Part shown: positions 51,640 through 60,390 of the stretch, piece by piece | How the letters are laid out: every line of letters begins with the position of its first letter | How positions within the stretch are numbered: position 1 is the first letter of the stretch | DNA from: Streptomyces sp. NBC_01268 | Lineage (GTDB): Bacteria > Actinomycetota > Actinomycetes > Streptomycetales > Streptomycetaceae | DNA: 64,000 nucleotides | Assembly (NCBI RefSeq): GCF_036240795.1 | Contig: NZ_CP108454.1 | Location: 1,674,001-1,738,000, forward strand | Direction: 5' to 3' | Notes under the pieces: generated by a model | Databases searched by the model: none | Seen by the model: only the letters and a program-made list of their open reading frames with translations | Told to the model about the DNA's origin: nothing | Program-made: the position numbers and the translations under genes

Positions 51640-51945
51640 GGATCCTCCTCGGTTAGCACCACGCGACCGCCTGGCGGACGGACACGTTCACGGTAGAACT
51701 GTTGAGACCAACCGAGCCGGTACGTGAAAAACGCCCCGGACGGGACACAGGCGGGGCTCCATGGAAAACCGGAACACCGCCGCGGTCAACCGCGGGGCGT
51801 GCATCGGGTGGCTTCCATCGTCCGTACGGAACGATGGGCGCCACCTGACCGGTGACCCGCCACCCGTGAGGGTGGTCAGGTGGGAGAACGGAGCCTCCAC
51901 TTGTGGGCCGGGCACATAGGTGTCCGGCCGGTCGTTACACAAGGT
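51640..51945 (-). promoter_or_regulatory. Structured infC leader with attenuator
   Basis: About 300 bases precede infC. On the minus strand, in order: a TAACCT hexamer near 51945; a long stem (51841-51850 with 51874-51883); a small stem (51815-51821 with 51831-51837); a hairpin at 51781-51794; then a GCCCCG/CGGGGC hairpin (51733-51757) followed by five T, a typical attenuator. L20-type leaders that control this operon are known in other bacteria, but the class here is not proven. Confidence 0.65.
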
Positions 51946-51996
51946 TAGCAGGACCCGCCGGTCGGCGCGAACCGTACGTCCGCTTATCGTGTGGGC

Positions 51997-52365
51997 ATGA
52001 GCGAAACGCCCGACACCGAGTCTCCCGAGACCCCCGACTTCGAAGCCATGACCCGCGACATCGCCGAGGTCCCCGCGGTGGAGGTCATCGTGACCGTCGC
52101 CGTCAACCTGATGAGCGCCGCCGCGGTGAAGCTGGGGCTCACCGAGGACGGCGACGAGCACAAGGACCTCGACGAGGCCCGCAAGCTGATCCACGCCCTC
52201 GCGGGCCTGCTGGACGCCGGCGTGACCGAGATCTCCTCGTTCCACGCGGCTCCGCTGCGGGACGGCCTGAAGTCCCTGCAGCTGGCCTTCCGCGAGGCCT
52301 CGTTCGTCCCGGACGAGCCGGGCCAGGGCCCGGGCGAGAAGTACACGGGGCCCGTGTACGGCTAG
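51997..52365 (+). CDS. DUF1844 protein
   Basis: A 122-residue acidic protein of the DUF1844 family. The helical core covers about 30-100 (VIVTVAVNLMSAAAVKLGLTEDG; DLDEARKLIHALAGLLDAG). No function is established for the family. The TATCGT hexamer about eight bases before the ATG suggests a leaderless message. It is divergent from infC and converges with the SseB gene. Confidence 0.87.
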   Translation: MSETPDTESPETPDFEAMTRDIAEVPAVEVIVTVAVNLMSAAAVKLGLTEDGDEHKDLDEARKLIHALAGLLDAGVTEISSFHAAPLRDGLKSLQLAFREASFVPDEPGQGPGEKYTGPVYG

Positions 52366-52369
52366 GGCG

Positions 52370-52387
52370 TCGGCCCGTCGGGGCCGA
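52370..52387. terminator. Short hairpin between the DUF1844 and SseB genes
   Basis: A seven-base-pair stem (TCGGCCC with GGGCCGA) around GTCG lies between convergent genes. It is weaker than the other hairpins in the window. Confidence 0.45.
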
Positions 52388-52401
52388 ACGGCCGCGAGAC
52401 G

Positions 52402-53136
52402 TCAGTTCTTTACGTAGAAGGGCTCGCCGGGAGGCGTGGCCGAGGCCGGCAGGAGTGCCAGGTCGAGGCCCCGCACCAGGCGGGCCCTCAGCGTTTCGTC
52501 GGCGGCCAGCAGGCGGGCGACGCGCTGGGCGGCCTCCGCGGGGGCCGCGTCGTCGGCGAGGACCAGGGCCAGGGTGCCGTCGGCGGTGCCGGGGCCCAGG
52601 TGGGCGCGGAGGACGGCGGGCTCGGCGGCGACGGCGGCTCGGACCGCGTCCCGGACCGCCGGGTCGTCGAGCGGGTCGGCGCTGCTGCGGCCCTCGGCGA
52701 GGGCGAGCAGGGCGGAGCCGGTCACCTGGTAGGGCACCGGCCCGGCCATGTCGAGGACGAGGGTGTCGGCCTTCTCGTGGGCGAGGGCCTGGAGCGCCTG
52801 GTGGAGGGGGACGGCGACCGGCCGGGCGGCCGGGTCCCACAGCGCCAGCGAGGCGATCGAGGTGAAGGCGGGCAGGGCCCGCCGGTCGCCCGCGGTCAGC
52901 GTCGGGACGGCCATGTCGCTGGTCTTCTCCTGCTTGAGCCCCGTCACGGGGTCCACCTCGACCTCGCCGAGGACGGCGACGACGGGGACGAGCAGCCGGG
53001 CGTCCTTGAGGGCGGTCAGGACCGGGCCGTGTGCGGTCCGGTCCTGGGCCCAGGCGGCCAGGGCCGCGCTGAGCCGCGGGTCGGCGGTGCCGTCGTCGTC
53101 GGAGAAACCGGGGTCCGGGATGTTCTTGAGCGCCAC
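52402..53136 (-). CDS. SseB family protein
   Basis: A 244-residue protein of the SseB family. The N-terminal domain (20-150) has LLVPVVAVLGEVEVDPVTGLKQEKTSDMAVPTL and ALPAFTSIASLALW. A C-terminal domain follows. Actinobacterial SseB proteins are uncharacterised; the name comes from a type III secretion protein in enterobacteria and does not imply that role. It starts 24 bases after the stop of the mycosin gene, so the two may be cotranscribed. Confidence 0.85.
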   Translation of the reverse strand: MALKNIPDPGFSDDDGTADPRLSAALAAWAQDRTAHGPVLTALKDARLLVPVVAVLGEVEVDPVTGLKQEKTSDMAVPTLTAGDRRALPAFTSIASLALWDPAARPVAVPLHQALQALAHEKADTLVLDMAGPVPYQVTGSALLALAEGRSSADPLDDPAVRDAVRAAVAAEPAVLRAHLGPGTADGTLALVLADDAAPAEAAQRVARLLAADETLRARLVRGLDLALLPASATPPGEPFYVKN

Positions 53137-53160
53137 CCCACGAGCCTAACCGCCGGGCCG

Positions 53161-54330
53161 TCAGCGACTGCGGCTGCCCCGCCACAGGGTGACGGCGGCG
53201 GCGAGCAGCAGGACGCCGACGCCTCCGGCGATGGGGGCGAGCAGGCCGATGGGGCGGCTCTCCTCGGGCTCCGCCTGGGGCCCCGGGCCGAAGTACTGCC
53301 CGCGGTATCCGGCGACGGCGGCCTTGGGGTCGGCGCCCTTGAGCGCGCCGCCGGCCTCGATGGCGGCGGCCGGGTCGACCGTCCCGTACCCCTTCTGGTC
53401 GGTGCGGCCGGCCTTGGGGCGGTTGCGGGCGGTGTCGACGAGGAGCCGCTTGACCTGGGCCGGGGTGAGGTCGGGGTGGGCGCCGCGGACGAGGGCGACG
53501 GCACCGGAGACGAACGCGGCGGCGGCGCTGGTGCCCCAGCCCTCGTAGTAGCGCCGGTCGGGGTCGGCGATGACGATGTCGACGCCGGGGGCGCTGACGG
53601 TGGCGTACCAGCGGCTGGTGGAGAAGGCGGCGTGGGTGCCGTAGCGGTCGACGGCGGTCACGGCGATGACGCCGGGGTAGGCGGCGGGGTACGAGATGTG
53701 GTCGCCCTTCTCGCCGCCGTTTCCGGCGGAGGCGACGACGGAGACGCCCTTGGCGAGGGCGTACTGGACCGCTGCGTCCTCGCCCGCGTCGGGGTGGGCG
53801 GACTCGGAGTCGTCGCCGAGGGAGAGGTTGATGACGTCGGCGCCGTGGTCGGCGGCCCAGCGGATGCCTTCCGCGAGGGCGGTGCCGCGGGTCTTGCGGG
53901 CCTTGTCGCGGGCCTTGTCGGCGCCTTCCAGGATCACCCGCACGGGCAGGATCCGTACCTTCGGCGCGACGCCGAGGACGCCGTCCTGGGCGCCGGTCCC
54001 GTGGCCGTGTCCGGCGATGATGCCGGCCATGGCGGTGCCGTGGCGGGCCCAGGCGCGGTCGCCGCGGGAGGCGCCGAAGCCGACGAGGTCGGTGCCGGTG
54101 AGGACGGAGCCCTCCAGGTCGGGGTGGGTGGCGTCGACGCCGGTGTCGAGGACGGCGACGGTGACGCCCTCGCCGCGGGTGGTCTGCCAGGCGCGGGAGG
54201 TGTGCAGCGCGTCGAGGCCCCACTGGCGGGCGCGGATGGTGTCGGCGTACGCGGGGGTCGTGGTCGCGGGCAGGACGGCGAAGGCGGCGGCGAGGAGGGC
54301 GGCGGCCGCGGTGCGGGGGCGGCGGATCAC
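53161..54330 (-). CDS. Mycosin-type subtilisin protease (type VII secretion-associated)
   Basis: A 389-residue S8 protease. A signal peptide (AAAALLAAAFAVLPATTTPAYA) is followed by the catalytic triad: Asp in VAVLDTGVD, His in RHGTAMAG and Ser in GWGTSAAAAFVSG. A C-terminal membrane helix (about 360-382, GLLAPIAGGVGVLLLAAAVTL) anchors it with the active site outside, the layout of mycosins. The GTG start overlaps the upstream gene stop by GTGA. No ESX core gene (eccC, eccD, esxA) is in the window. Confidence 0.88.
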   Translation of the reverse strand: MIRRPRTAAAALLAAAFAVLPATTTPAYADTIRARQWGLDALHTSRAWQTTRGEGVTVAVLDTGVDATHPDLEGSVLTGTDLVGFGASRGDRAWARHGTAMAGIIAGHGHGTGAQDGVLGVAPKVRILPVRVILEGADKARDKARKTRGTALAEGIRWAADHGADVINLSLGDDSESAHPDAGEDAAVQYALAKGVSVVASAGNGGEKGDHISYPAAYPGVIAVTAVDRYGTHAAFSTSRWYATVSAPGVDIVIADPDRRYYEGWGTSAAAAFVSGAVALVRGAHPDLTPAQVKRLLVDTARNRPKAGRTDQKGYGTVDPAAAIEAGGALKGADPKAAVAGYRGQYFGPGPQAEPEESRPIGLLAPIAGGVGVLLLAAAVTLWRGSRSR

Positions 54331-55526
54331 CGGGCGCCTTCCTCGAGGGTGGCGGCGACGGCGGTGCGCAGGGCGCGTTCGACGCCGTCGCCGACGCCCT
54401 TCGCCTCGTGGCCGAGGCCGGCCTGGGCGACGGCGGTGGTGCGCTTGGCCGTCATGGCGCGGGGGGCGGGCTCGGCCTCGGCGACGGCACGGCCGTCGGC
54501 GAAGCCGGAGACGGAGGTGACGACGACGGGGAGGTCGGTCAGGACGTGCCGCCACCAGCTGGCCCGCTGGCGGTCGCCGAACCCGGCGGCGACGGTCGCG
54601 GGGGCGGCGAGGGCGGGCGGCGGGTCGTCGTCGGCGCGGGAGCCGAGGGTGCGCATGGTGGCGGGGTCGGCCTGGGTGAAGACGAGGGCCACGGTGGTGA
54701 GGTGGGAGGAGGTGGCGTCGGTGTACGTGGCGCGCAGCACGCGTTCGCAGCCGGGCACCTTCAGGGCGGTGAGCAGGCCCTTGGGGAGGACGGCCGCGGT
54801 GCAGGGCGTGTCGGGGGCGACGACGATCCGGGTCCAGGTGCGGGCCGCGCCGCCGGGGCCCGCGGTGGGGCCGGACAGGGTGCGCGGGAAGAGGGCGTCG
54901 ACGGGGGCGTCGTGCCAGATGCCCTTGGCCTGGGCGTAGCCGGGCGGTTCGGCGGCCTCGCCCGCCCCGCTCTCGGCGAGGAGCGCGCCCGCGGCGGCGC
55001 CGCCGATGAGGCCGAGCCCGAGGACGGCGCAGCCGGCGGCGGCCAGGACCCGCCCGGGGCGCCGGTCCTGGACGGGCCGCAGCCGGGTGGTGGTCTCGGC
55101 GGGCGTCTCCGCGGGCACCTCGTCGGGCAGGGCCCAGCGGTCGACGCCGTACGGGTGCGGGGACACGACCGGGCGGGCGGGGGCCGGGAGGGGCCCGGCG
55201 TCACGGATCGGCCGCAGCCGGGTGGTGGTCTCGACGGCCGGGAGCGGCTGCGCGGAGGCGGCCGGGGAGCGCGGCGGAGCCGGGGGCGGTGCGGCGGCCG
55301 AGGGGCGCGGGGCGGCGGGGGCCGGGGAGCGCGGGGCGGACGCGGGCGCCTGGGAGCGCGATGCGGACGCGGGCGGCGCCGTGGGCGCCGACGGGCGCGG
55401 GGCGGCGGGCGCCTGGGGGCGGGCCGGGGGTGCGGTGGGGGCCGGGGGTGGCGGTGCGGTGGGTCGGTCCGGGGGCAGGAGGGCGTCGGTGATGCGGGAC
55501 GCGGGACGCTGCGGCTCGGTGCTCAT
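54327..55526 (-). CDS. Single-pass membrane protein coupled to the mycosin
   Basis: A 399-residue protein. Residues 1-155 are a Pro/Ala-rich cytoplasmic region with two ETTTRLRP repeats (around 100 and 142). A membrane helix covers about 160-183 (LAAAGCAVLGLGLIGGAAAGALL). The rest (190-399) is an extracellular globular domain with two Cys (TPCTAAVL, PGCERVLR) that could pair. I do not recognise a family. Translational coupling to the mycosin suggests it is a partner or substrate. Confidence 0.75.
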   Translation of the reverse strand: MSTEPQRPASRITDALLPPDRPTAPPPPAPTAPPARPQAPAAPRPSAPTAPPASASRSQAPASAPRSPAPAAPRPSAAAPPPAPPRSPAASAQPLPAVETTTRLRPIRDAGPLPAPARPVVSPHPYGVDRWALPDEVPAETPAETTTRLRPVQDRRPGRVLAAAGCAVLGLGLIGGAAAGALLAESGAGEAAEPPGYAQAKGIWHDAPVDALFPRTLSGPTAGPGGAARTWTRIVVAPDTPCTAAVLPKGLLTALKVPGCERVLRATYTDATSSHLTTVALVFTQADPATMRTLGSRADDDPPPALAAPATVAAGFGDRQRASWWRHVLTDLPVVVTSVSGFADGRAVAEAEPAPRAMTAKRTTAVAQAGLGHEAKGVGDGVERALRTAVAATLEEGAR

Positions 55527-55648
55527 CCCCGTCCCCCTGGTCCCCCTGCTCGTTCCTCACAGCGATGGCGGCCACTCTACGGGCTGTTCCCCCTGGTGCG
55601 GGAACTCAGGGGCTACCCACCCGTAAACCCGTCTGGCAAGCTCGGCCC

Positions 55649-56851
55649 ATGATTCCCCGTGCGGCCGACCGCGCCCGGTACGACCGGGCCACCGCCCTGC
55701 TCGACGCGCCCCTCGCCCTCGTCGACCTGGACGCCTTCGACGCCAACGCCGAGGACCTCGTGCGCCGGGCCGGCGGGAAGCCGGTCCGGGTGGCGAGCAA
55801 GTCGGTGCGGTGCCGGGCGCTGCTGGAGCGGGTGCTCGCGCGGGACGGTTTCGCCGGGGTCATGTCGTTCACGCTGGCCGAGTCGCTGTGGCTGGCCAGG
55901 GCCGGGGTCGAGGACGTGCTGCTCGCCTATCCGTCGGCGGACCGGGCGGGGTTCGGGGAGCTGGCGGGCGACGCGAAGCTGGCCGGGGCCGTGACGGTGA
56001 TGGTCGACGACGTGGCGCAGCTCGATCTGATCGACGCGGCGCGGGCCGGCGGCACCGAGGAGGTGCGGGTCTGTCTGGAGCTGGACACCTCCCTGCGGCT
56101 GCTGGGCGGCCGGATACGGGTCGGTGCGCGCCGCTCGCCGCTGCGGCAGCCCGCCGAACTGGCCGAGCTGGCCCGGTCGGTGGCGCGCCGCCCCGGGTTC
56201 CGGCTGGTGGGTCTGATGGCGTACGAGGGGCATGTGGCGGGAGTCGGGGACGCGGTGGCCGGGCGGCCGCTGCGCTCGCGCGCGGTCCGGCTGATGCAGT
56301 CGGCGGCCCGCAAGGAGCTGGCGGCCCGCCGCGCGGCGGTGGTCCGGGCGGTGCGGGCGGTGGCGCCGGAGCTGGAGTTCGTCAACGGCGGCGGCACGGG
56401 CAGTGTGCAGCACACGGCGGCGGAGGAGGCGGTGACGGAGATCGCGGCGGGTTCGGGGCTGTTCCAGCCGCGCCTGTTCGACAACTACTCGTCGTTCTCG
56501 GGGCGCCCGGCGGCGCTGTTCGCCCTGCCGGTGGTGCGTCGTCCGGGCGTGGGTGTGGTGACGGTGCTCGGTGGCGGCTACCCGGCGTCGGGGGTCGCGG
56601 GCCCGGACCGGCTGCCCGTCCCGTACCTGCCGGAGGGGCTGCGCTACGACCCGCAGGAGGGTCCGGGCGAGGTGCAGACGCCGCTGCTCGGCTCGCCGGC
56701 CGACGATCTGCGGATCGGCGACAAGGTCTGGTTCCGGCACGCGAAGGCCGGCGAGCTGTGCGAGCGGTTCGACACCCTGCACCTGGTGGAGGGCGACCGG
56801 GTCACGGCCGCCGTCCCGACGTACCGGGGCGAGGGCCGGACCTTCCTCTGA
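55649..56851 (+). CDS. PLP fold-type III amino acid deaminase/aldolase
   Basis: A 400-residue protein of the alanine-racemase N-terminal fold. The PLP lysine is in RVASKSVRC near 50. Further family segments are LVGLMAYEGHVAGVGD near 195 and FVNGGGTGSVQHT near 260. It resembles D-threonine aldolase and D-serine dehydratase enzymes; the exact reaction is not settled. It lies between the membrane partner of the mycosin (divergent) and the HAD phosphatase gene (convergent). Confidence 0.85.
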   Translation: MIPRAADRARYDRATALLDAPLALVDLDAFDANAEDLVRRAGGKPVRVASKSVRCRALLERVLARDGFAGVMSFTLAESLWLARAGVEDVLLAYPSADRAGFGELAGDAKLAGAVTVMVDDVAQLDLIDAARAGGTEEVRVCLELDTSLRLLGGRIRVGARRSPLRQPAELAELARSVARRPGFRLVGLMAYEGHVAGVGDAVAGRPLRSRAVRLMQSAARKELAARRAAVVRAVRAVAPELEFVNGGGTGSVQHTAAEEAVTEIAAGSGLFQPRLFDNYSSFSGRPAALFALPVVRRPGVGVVTVLGGGYPASGVAGPDRLPVPYLPEGLRYDPQEGPGEVQTPLLGSPADDLRIGDKVWFRHAKAGELCERFDTLHLVEGDRVTAAVPTYRGEGRTFL

Positions 56852-56863
56852 TCGGCCGGCCGG

Positions 56864-58132
56864 TCAGTACACGCTGTCCTGCTGGTCGGGCACGACGCTC
56901 CCGTCGGCGCGGCGGACCGGTTCGGCGGTGCCGTCGGGGGCGGTGTAGCCGGTGGTGGCGCAGGGGTACGCGCTCGACTTCTGCTTCTTCGGCTCGATGA
57001 ACATCGGGTTGACGAGCCAGCGGCCGTCGCCGTTGTCGTAGGCGCGGCACATCAGTTCGTTCTTGTTGCGGTTGAGGACGAGCCGGAGGCCGGTGGCGTC
57101 GCGCAGGAAGGAGATGTCCGTGTCGGAGTCCCCGGCGGCGAGGACCTGGCGGCGGGCGGCGGGCTGGACGCGTTCGGCGGCCGGGCCGCGGACGCCGAAG
57201 ATCTCCTGGTTGATCCAGCAGCGCTTGCCGTCGATGTAGGTGATCATCCGGTCCTCGCCGTCACGGACGCTCCCGCAGCCCTTGAGGTGGCTGGTGAGGC
57301 GCCCGTGCTCGGTGGTGTTGCGGATGCCGACGGCGTGGTCGGGGGCGACGCCGACGCCCCGGGCCCACACGTCGACGACGGGCTCGGGCGAGGCGGAGAC
57401 GATCCACACGTCGAAGCCGGACGCCTTGAGGGCGCGGATCAGGTCGCGCTGCTGGGTGTAGTAGCGGACCCAGCCGGTGACCTTCGCGGTGCCGACCCGC
57501 TGGGTGGCGCCCTGCGGGGCGGCGAGGTTCTCGGCGCGGGCGGCGGCGGCGAAGGAGCTCACCTGGCGGGTGGTCCAGCCGTGCAGGAGCTGGGCGAGCC
57601 AGGCGTACTGGGGCTCGATGCGGCGGTGGTCGTACCCGTCGAACGCCTTCTTCCCGGCGGTGGTGGTGCCGTTGCCGTAGACGGAGAGCAGTTCGTCGGC
57701 GCAGCCCGTGTCCGTGGCGGTGGGCAGGGTGCGGACGTCGGCGGGGCAGGCCTCGCCGAGGGCGGCGGCGGCCTCGGGGGTGAGGTAGCGGCTGGTGGTG
57801 GACCAGTCGCCGTGGCGCGGGGGCCGGACGCGGTCGTTGCGGAGCAGCCAGTAGAAGGTGGCGTCGCCGACGTCGTTCTTGATGACGGTGTTGTCCCAGT
57901 CGAAGACGGCGACCGGCTTGTCGCCCTTCTGCCGGCAGTGGTCGGCCATCAGGCGTTCGAGGCGCGCCTTGTTGTCGCCGTACCAGCCCTCGGCGACGGT
58001 GAGGCCGGCGCAGTCGCGGGTCGGGCGGGGCTCGCGGGGGGTGGCCTGGGCGGTGCCCGCGGCGGGCAGCAGTCCGGTCGCGGCGAGGGCGAGGGCGGCC
58101 GCGACGGCGGGGGTGCGGAGCTTGTTGGTCAT
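56864..58132 (-). CDS. Secreted HAD-family phosphatase (phosphorylcholine-phosphatase-like)
   Basis: A 422-residue secreted HAD hydrolase. A signal peptide (TPAVAAALALAATGLLPAAGTAQA) ends near residue 30. The catalytic motif I is VFDWDNTVIKNDV near 77; motif II appears in IVSASPEPVVD near 240; motif IV in LAAGDSDTDISFL near 340. Similar secreted enzymes hydrolyse phosphorylcholine or phosphoethanolamine. Adjacent genes use ethanolamine, so a role in freeing it is attractive. AGGAG lies seven bases before the ATG. Confidence 0.85.
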   Translation of the reverse strand: MTNKLRTPAVAAALALAATGLLPAAGTAQATPREPRPTRDCAGLTVAEGWYGDNKARLERLMADHCRQKGDKPVAVFDWDNTVIKNDVGDATFYWLLRNDRVRPPRHGDWSTTSRYLTPEAAAALGEACPADVRTLPTATDTGCADELLSVYGNGTTTAGKKAFDGYDHRRIEPQYAWLAQLLHGWTTRQVSSFAAAARAENLAAPQGATQRVGTAKVTGWVRYYTQQRDLIRALKASGFDVWIVSASPEPVVDVWARGVGVAPDHAVGIRNTTEHGRLTSHLKGCGSVRDGEDRMITYIDGKRCWINQEIFGVRGPAAERVQPAARRQVLAAGDSDTDISFLRDATGLRLVLNRNKNELMCRAYDNGDGRWLVNPMFIEPKKQKSSAYPCATTGYTAPDGTAEPVRRADGSVVPDQQDSVY

Positions 58133-58155
58133 GAACACTCTCCTGGATGTACGCA

Positions 58156-58189
58156 CGACAGCCGGGCGCCTCGCGACGCCCGGCTGTCG
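58156..58189 (-). terminator. Terminator downstream of the glnA4-ALDH-SDR operon
   Basis: A perfect 13-base-pair stem (58156-58168 with 58177-58189) lies between the SDR stop and the HAD phosphatase start. It may end or weaken readthrough into the phosphatase gene. Confidence 0.7.
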
Positions 58190-58213
58190 GGGGGATGGAC
58201 GGGGGGTGAATGC

Positions 58214-58999
58214 TTAGAGCGGGGTCACGTACGCGCCGGAGATGCCGCCGTCGACGAGGAAGTCGGTGGCGTTGACGAAGGAGGAGTCGTCGCTGGCGAG
58301 GAAGGCGACCGCGGCCGCGATCTCCTCGGCCTCGGCGAAGCGGCCGACCGGGATGTGCACCAGGCGGCGCGCGGCGCGCTCCGGGTCCTTGGCGAACAGC
58401 TCCTGGAGCAGCGGGGTGTTGACGGGTCCCGGGCACAGCGCGTTGACGCGGATGCCCTCGCGGGCGAACTGGACGCCGAGTTCGCGGGACATCGCGAGCA
58501 CGCCGCCCTTGGAGGCGGTGTACGAGATCTGGCTGGTGGCCGCGCCCATGATGGCGACGAAGGAGGCGGTGTTGATGATGGAGCCCTTGCCCTGGCGCCG
58601 CATGTACGGGAGGGCGGCCTTGCAGCAGAGGTAGACCGAGGTGAGGTTGACGTCCTGGACGCGCTTCCAGGCCTCCAGGCCGGTCTCCAGGATGGAGTCG
58701 TCGTCGGGGGGCGAGATGCCGGCGTTGTTGAAGGCGATGTCGACGGATCCGTAGGTGTCGAAGGCGGTCTTGAACAGCGCCTCGACCTCCTCGGGGTCGG
58801 TGACGTCGACCTTGACGAAGGTGCCGCCGACCTCTTCGGCGGCGGCCTTGCCGGCCCGCTCGTCGATGTCGCCGCAGACCACGTTCGCGCCCTCGGCGGC
58901 GAGGCGGCGGGCGGTGGCGAGGCCGATGCCGCTGCCGGCTCCGGTGATGACGGCGGTACGGCCGACGAGGCGGCGGCAGATGCTCTCTTCGGTGCTCAC
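58214..58999 (-). CDS. Short-chain dehydrogenase/reductase
   Basis: A 261-residue classical SDR. The NAD(P) motif TGAGSGIG is at 19-26, with Asp in VVCGDIDE favouring NAD. NNAG and the YTASK catalytic Tyr/Lys are intact. The GTG start overlaps the upstream aldehyde dehydrogenase stop by GTGA. In this operon it could oxidise the hydroxyl of gamma-glutamylethanolamide to the aldehyde; that is inference from context. Confidence 0.88.
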   Translation of the reverse strand: MSTEESICRRLVGRTAVITGAGSGIGLATARRLAAEGANVVCGDIDERAGKAAAEEVGGTFVKVDVTDPEEVEALFKTAFDTYGSVDIAFNNAGISPPDDDSILETGLEAWKRVQDVNLTSVYLCCKAALPYMRRQGKGSIINTASFVAIMGAATSQISYTASKGGVLAMSRELGVQFAREGIRVNALCPGPVNTPLLQELFAKDPERAARRLVHIPVGRFAEAEEIAAAVAFLASDDSSFVNATDFLVDGGISGAYVTPL

Positions 59000-60390
59000 A
59001 GTGCGGGGCCCTCCGTGCTGATGAAGACGTTCTTGGTTTCGGTGAAGGCGGTCAGGGCGTCGGGTCCCAGTTCACGGCCGAGCCCGGACTGGCGGAAGCC
59101 GCCGAACGGGGTCCAGTAGCGGACGCTGGAGTGGGAGTTGACGGAGAGGTTGCCGGCCCGGACGGCGCGGGAGGCGCGCAGGGCGCGGCCGACGTCGCGG
59201 GTCCAGATCGAGCCGGACAGGCCGTACTCGGTGGCGTTGGCGAGGCGGATCGCGTCGGCCTCGTCCTCGAAGGGGAGGACGACGGCGACCGGGCCGAAGA
59301 CCTCCTCGACGGCGCAGGGCGCGTCCTCGGGGAGGCCGGTGAGGACGGTGGGCGGGAACCAGAAGCCCGGGCCCTCGGGGGCCTTGCCGCGGATGACCTC
59401 GGCGTGCCCGGCGGCCCCGACCGCGCCTTCGACGTAGCCGCGTACCCGGTCGAGCTGGGCGCGGGAGATGAGCGGGCCCATCTGGGTGCGCTCGTCGAGG
59501 GGGTCGCCGACGACGATCTCCTCGATGGCGGGGGCCAGGAGCTCCAGGAAGCGGTCGTGGACGCTGCGCTGGACGAGGACGCGGGTGCGGGCGCAGCAGT
59601 CCTGGCCGCTGTTGTCGAGGAAGGACATCGGGGTGGCCGCCGCGGCGGCCTCCAGGTCCGCGTCGGCGAAGACGATGTTGGGGCTCTTGCCGCCGAGTTC
59701 GAGGGTGAGGCGCTTCACCTGGTCGGCGCAGCTGGCCATGATGGACTTGCCGACCCGGGTGGAGCCGGTGAAGACGATCTTGGCGATGCCGGGGTGTTGG
59801 ACGAGCGCGTTCCCGGCGACCGGGCCCTCGCCCGGGAGGACCTGGAAGAGTCCTTCGGGGACGCCCGCCTCCAGGGCGAGTTCGGCGAGCCGCAGCGCGG
59901 TCAGCGGGGTGGTCTCGGCGGGCTTGAGGATCACGGCGTTGCCCGCGGCGAGGGCGGGGGCGGTGGCCCAGGCGGCGATCGGCATGGGGAAGTTCCAGGG
60001 CGCGATGACGCCGACGACCCCGAGGGGTTCGAGGATCGTGACGTCGAGGCCGCCGGGGACGGGGATCTGGCGCCCGTTCAGGCGCTCCACTCCCCCGGCC
60101 GCGTAGTCGAGCAGGTCGCGGACGTTGCCGGCCTCCCAGCGGGCGTTGCCGAGGGTGTGGCCGGCCTCGCGGACCTCCAGGAGGGCGAGTTCCTCGACGT
60201 GGGCGTCGACGGCGGAGGCGAAGCGGCGCAGGATCCGGGCCCGCTCGGCGGGGGCTGCGGCGGCCCAGGAGCGCTGGGCGGCGGTGGCGCGGGTGACGGC
60301 GGCGTCCACGTCGGCCGGGGTGGCGGCGGGGACGGTGGCGACGACCTCCTCGGTCGCCGGGTTCAGTACCTGGAGCAAGTCTTTCCTCAC
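58996..60390 (-). CDS. Aldehyde dehydrogenase, probable gamma-glutamyl-aminoacetaldehyde type
   Basis: A 464-residue NAD-dependent aldehyde dehydrogenase. APWNFPMPIAAW binds NAD, LELGGKSPNIV holds the general-base Glu, and the nucleophilic Cys is in SGQDCCARTRV. The GTG start overlaps the GlnA4 stop by GTGA. Between a GlnA4-type ligase and an SDR, it probably oxidises the gamma-glutamylated aldehyde, like PuuC in the putrescine pathway. The exact substrate is inferred. Confidence 0.9.
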   Translation of the reverse strand: MRKDLLQVLNPATEEVVATVPAATPADVDAAVTRATAAQRSWAAAAPAERARILRRFASAVDAHVEELALLEVREAGHTLGNARWEAGNVRDLLDYAAGGVERLNGRQIPVPGGLDVTILEPLGVVGVIAPWNFPMPIAAWATAPALAAGNAVILKPAETTPLTALRLAELALEAGVPEGLFQVLPGEGPVAGNALVQHPGIAKIVFTGSTRVGKSIMASCADQVKRLTLELGGKSPNIVFADADLEAAAAATPMSFLDNSGQDCCARTRVLVQRSVHDRFLELLAPAIEEIVVGDPLDERTQMGPLISRAQLDRVRGYVEGAVGAAGHAEVIRGKAPEGPGFWFPPTVLTGLPEDAPCAVEEVFGPVAVVLPFEDEADAIRLANATEYGLSGSIWTRDVGRALRASRAVRAGNLSVNSHSSVRYWTPFGGFRQSGLGRELGPDALTAFTETKNVFISTEGPAL

